DNA of 64,000 bases, taken from contig CAWEYO010000017.1 of the NCBI GenBank assembly GCA_963813315.1, forward strand, positions 1 to 64,000, written 5' to 3'. The notes under the pieces are model-generated. The model was not told where the DNA came from. It ran no database searches and worked only from the letters and a program-made list of their open reading frames with translations. Position 1 is the first letter of the stretch. Each line of letters begins with the position of its first letter. Position numbers and translations under genes: made by a program. This DNA is from CAWEYO01 sp963813315 (GTDB lineage Bacteria > Pseudomonadota > Alphaproteobacteria > Rhizobiales > Rhizobiaceae). Shown piece by piece: positions 62,692-64,000 of the stretch.

Positions 62692-63615
62692 CTATTCCGC
62701 TGCCGAAAGCTCGGCCTTCACTTCCTTCAGGATGCGCCGGCCCTCGCCCTGTTCGATCCGCGCTATGTCGTCCTGGTACTTCAGGAGAACCCCGATCGTG
62801 TCGGACACCGTTTCCGGGTCGAGCGCCACCTTGTCGAGCTCGGTAAGCGCGCCTGCCCAGTCGATCGTCTCGGCCACGCCCGGCACCTTGAACAGCTCGA
62901 TCTCGCGCAGCTTCTGAATGAACCGCACGACCTCCGCCGAAAGCCGCCGATTGGCATCCGGCACCTTGCGGCGGACGATCTCCAGCTCGCGCTCGGCATC
63001 CGGATAATCGACCCAGTGGTAGAGGCAGCGCCGCTTCAGCGCGTCGTGGATCTCGCGGGTCCGATTGGTGGTAATGATGACGATCGGCGGCTCTTCCGCC
63101 TTGATCGTGCCCAGTTCGGGCACGGTCACCTGGAAATCTGAGAGGATTTCAAGAAGAAACGCCTCGAATGCCTCGTCCGTACGGTCAAGTTCGTCGATGA
63201 GAAACACCGGTGCCGCACCCTTCTTGCCGGTCAATGCGTCCAGCACCGGCCGGCGGATCAGGTATTTTTCCGAGAAGACATTCCTTTCCATGTCCTTGCG
63301 GTCAACCTTTCCGGCAGCTTCCTCCATCCGGATTTCGATCATCTGCGCGGCATAGTTCCACTCATAAACAGCCGAGGAAACATCGAGTCCCTCATAGCAT
63401 TGCAGCCTGATCAGCCTTCGCCCGAGCGCCTTGGCCAAAACCTTGGCAATCTCCGTCTTGCCGACGCCCGCTTCCCCTTCCAGAAACAATGGCCGCACCA
63501 TCCTGAGGCTAAGGAACAGCACGGTCGCCAAGGCCCTGTCGGCGACGTAATCGGCGCCAGTCAGCAATGCCAGCGTCTCGTCGATCGATTGCGGCACAGG
63601 GCGCGGATCAGTCAT
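62692..63615 (-). CDS. MoxR-family AAA+ ATPase (CoxD-like)
   Basis: This 307-aa AAA+ protein has Walker A GEAGVGKT (residues 47-54), Walker B in FLIDELDRTDEAFEAFLLE, and sensor 1 in PPIVIITTNRTREIHDALKR. MoxR ATPases pair with VWA-domain proteins to remodel and activate metal enzymes; with CoxE downstream this is the CoxDE module. ATG 63615 is preferred to ATG 63645 because GGAGA lies between them. Upstream lie the palindromic element and the end of a flavin reductase gene. Confidence 0.9.
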   Translation of the reverse strand: MTDPRPVPQSIDETLALLTGADYVADRALATVLFLSLRMVRPLFLEGEAGVGKTEIAKVLAKALGRRLIRLQCYEGLDVSSAVYEWNYAAQMIEIRMEEAAGKVDRKDMERNVFSEKYLIRRPVLDALTGKKGAAPVFLIDELDRTDEAFEAFLLEILSDFQVTVPELGTIKAEEPPIVIITTNRTREIHDALKRRCLYHWVDYPDAERELEIVRRKVPDANRRLSAEVVRFIQKLREIELFKVPGVAETIDWAGALTELDKVALDPETVSDTIGVLLKYQDDIARIEQGEGRRILKEVKAELSAAE

Positions 63616-63647
63616 ATTTTCTCCGGGGACATCGGCAGCGTGCATTT

Positions 63648-63790
63648 GGGTGTGTGCGATTCAGGTCAGGCCGAGTCGAAAATGGCGGTTTTCGAGAACC
63701 GGCACGCAGCGAACGTTCGGGTACGTGAGTACCGGAAGCGCAGAAGATCGCCATTTGCAGGCCGGCATCACCTGAATACCAATGCACCCT
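63648..63790. repeat. Complete copy of the palindromic element (143 bp)
   Basis: Ends GGGTGTGTGCGATTCAGGT (63648-63666) and ACCTGAATACCAATGCACCC. Inner arms AAATGGCG and CGCCATTT, and the central GGTACGTGAGTACC hairpin, are very clear here. The end CACCCTA forms the TAG stop of the flavin reductase gene. Confidence 0.87.
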
Positions 63791-64000
63791 AGAGCGCATG
63801 GTAGGCGCGATCATGATAAAGCAAAGGCCTCAAATTGTCGCCGATGCGCAACCCTGTCACCTTGCCGAAAAGAACGCGATGCGTGTGCAGATCCTTGGTG
63901 TCGATCAGATCGCAGTCGAATACGGCGATCGCCTCTTTCAGCGTCGGAGCGCCGGTCTCGATCGTGTCCCAATGGCCGATTTCGAAGCGCTTCTCGACGG
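63789..64000 (-). CDS. Flavin reductase-like protein, C-terminal part, cut by window edge
   Basis: The visible 70 residues read VEKRFEIGHWDTIETGAPTL, KEAIAVFDCDLIDTKDLHTH, RVLFGKVTGLRIGDNLRPLL and YHDRAYHAL. The pattern AxAxFDC followed by the THxVLFGxV block and a final LLYHxRxYHAL is typical of NAD(P)H:FMN reductases of the flavin reductase-like domain family (HpaC, ActVB). The flavin-binding N-terminal part is outside the window. The stop TAG (63789-63791) overlaps the end of the palindromic element. Confidence 0.8.
   Translation of the reverse strand, partial: VEKRFEIGHWDTIETGAPTLKEAIAVFDCDLIDTKDLHTHRVLFGKVTGLRIGDNLRPLLYHDRAYHAL

Noticed and set aside
1..64000. CRISPR arrays, rRNA and tRNA genes
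   Set aside because: No regularly spaced identical repeats with unique spacers and no tRNA-like or rRNA-like sequence were seen while reading; the five-copy element is too far apart and too long to be a CRISPR.

Overview
The window looks like chromosome of a high-GC alphaproteobacterium of the Hyphomicrobiales, most likely Mesorhizobium or a close relative. The evidence is the ~1,270-residue class II ribonucleotide reductase NrdJ, small families typical of rhizobia (DUF930, DUF3126, bacterial transglutaminase-like cysteine peptidase, a protein with two cold-shock domains), two kinds of rhizobial palindromic intergenic repeats, and the general gene content. This placement is inferred from protein character only; there is no rRNA or tRNA gene to anchor it.

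0-11.3 kb is accessory and damaged. It holds a frameshifted asparagine synthase end, a frameshifted Tat-type amidase, a broken ribbon-helix-helix ORF, a frameshifted SRAP peptidase and a pentitol (probably ribitol) catabolic operon on the minus strand: AraC regulator, periplasmic binding protein, ATPase, permease, dehydrogenase, kinase. The ATPase, permease and kinase each carry reading-frame breaks. 11.9-21.9 kb holds single accessory genes (GFA protein, GNAT-like protein, secreted PAP2/haloperoxidase-like enzyme, a complete IS1182-type element with inverted repeats and a 4-bp duplication, an adenylate cyclase with TPRs, dienelactone hydrolase, MurQ). 22.1-27.4 kb has a tandem array of orphan Tat-exported NMT1/THI5-like binding proteins (one intact, one frameshifted, one reduced to its two ends), a methyltransferase, and remnants of an amine oxidase and a DUF1254/DUF1214 protein.

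28.4-31.1 kb is a compact four-gene operon for an auxiliary phospholipid pathway (acyltransferase, CDP-diglyceride synthase-like, small membrane protein, CDP-alcohol phosphatidyltransferase with a non-canonical active-site motif), with ATGA overlaps at every junction. LysE exporter and a divergent TetR/SDR pair follow.

34.4-58 kb is mostly core-like and free of visible frameshifts: nrdJ behind an NrdR box, cysK coupled to an alanyl-tRNA editing gene, a DEAD-box helicase, DUF1697, XRE regulator, transglutaminase-like peptidase, DUF3126, an ArsR/SRPBCC set, a CAP-domain lipoprotein, cysE, an HD-family protein, DUF192, cold-shock protein, gloA, pccB and topoisomerase IB. 57.6-64 kb is a molybdenum-hydroxylase maturation cluster on the minus strand: MoxR ATPase, CoxE-like VWA protein, XdhC split into two genes, and a molybdopterin-binding/MocA fusion, followed by a secreted alpha/beta hydrolase; a flavin reductase gene lies upstream. 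No molybdenum hydroxylase structural genes are in view.

A ~140-bp palindromic element with ~20-bp terminal inverted repeats occurs three times complete and twice in part between 40.6 and 63.8 kb. In two places its end supplies the stop codon of the neighbouring gene.
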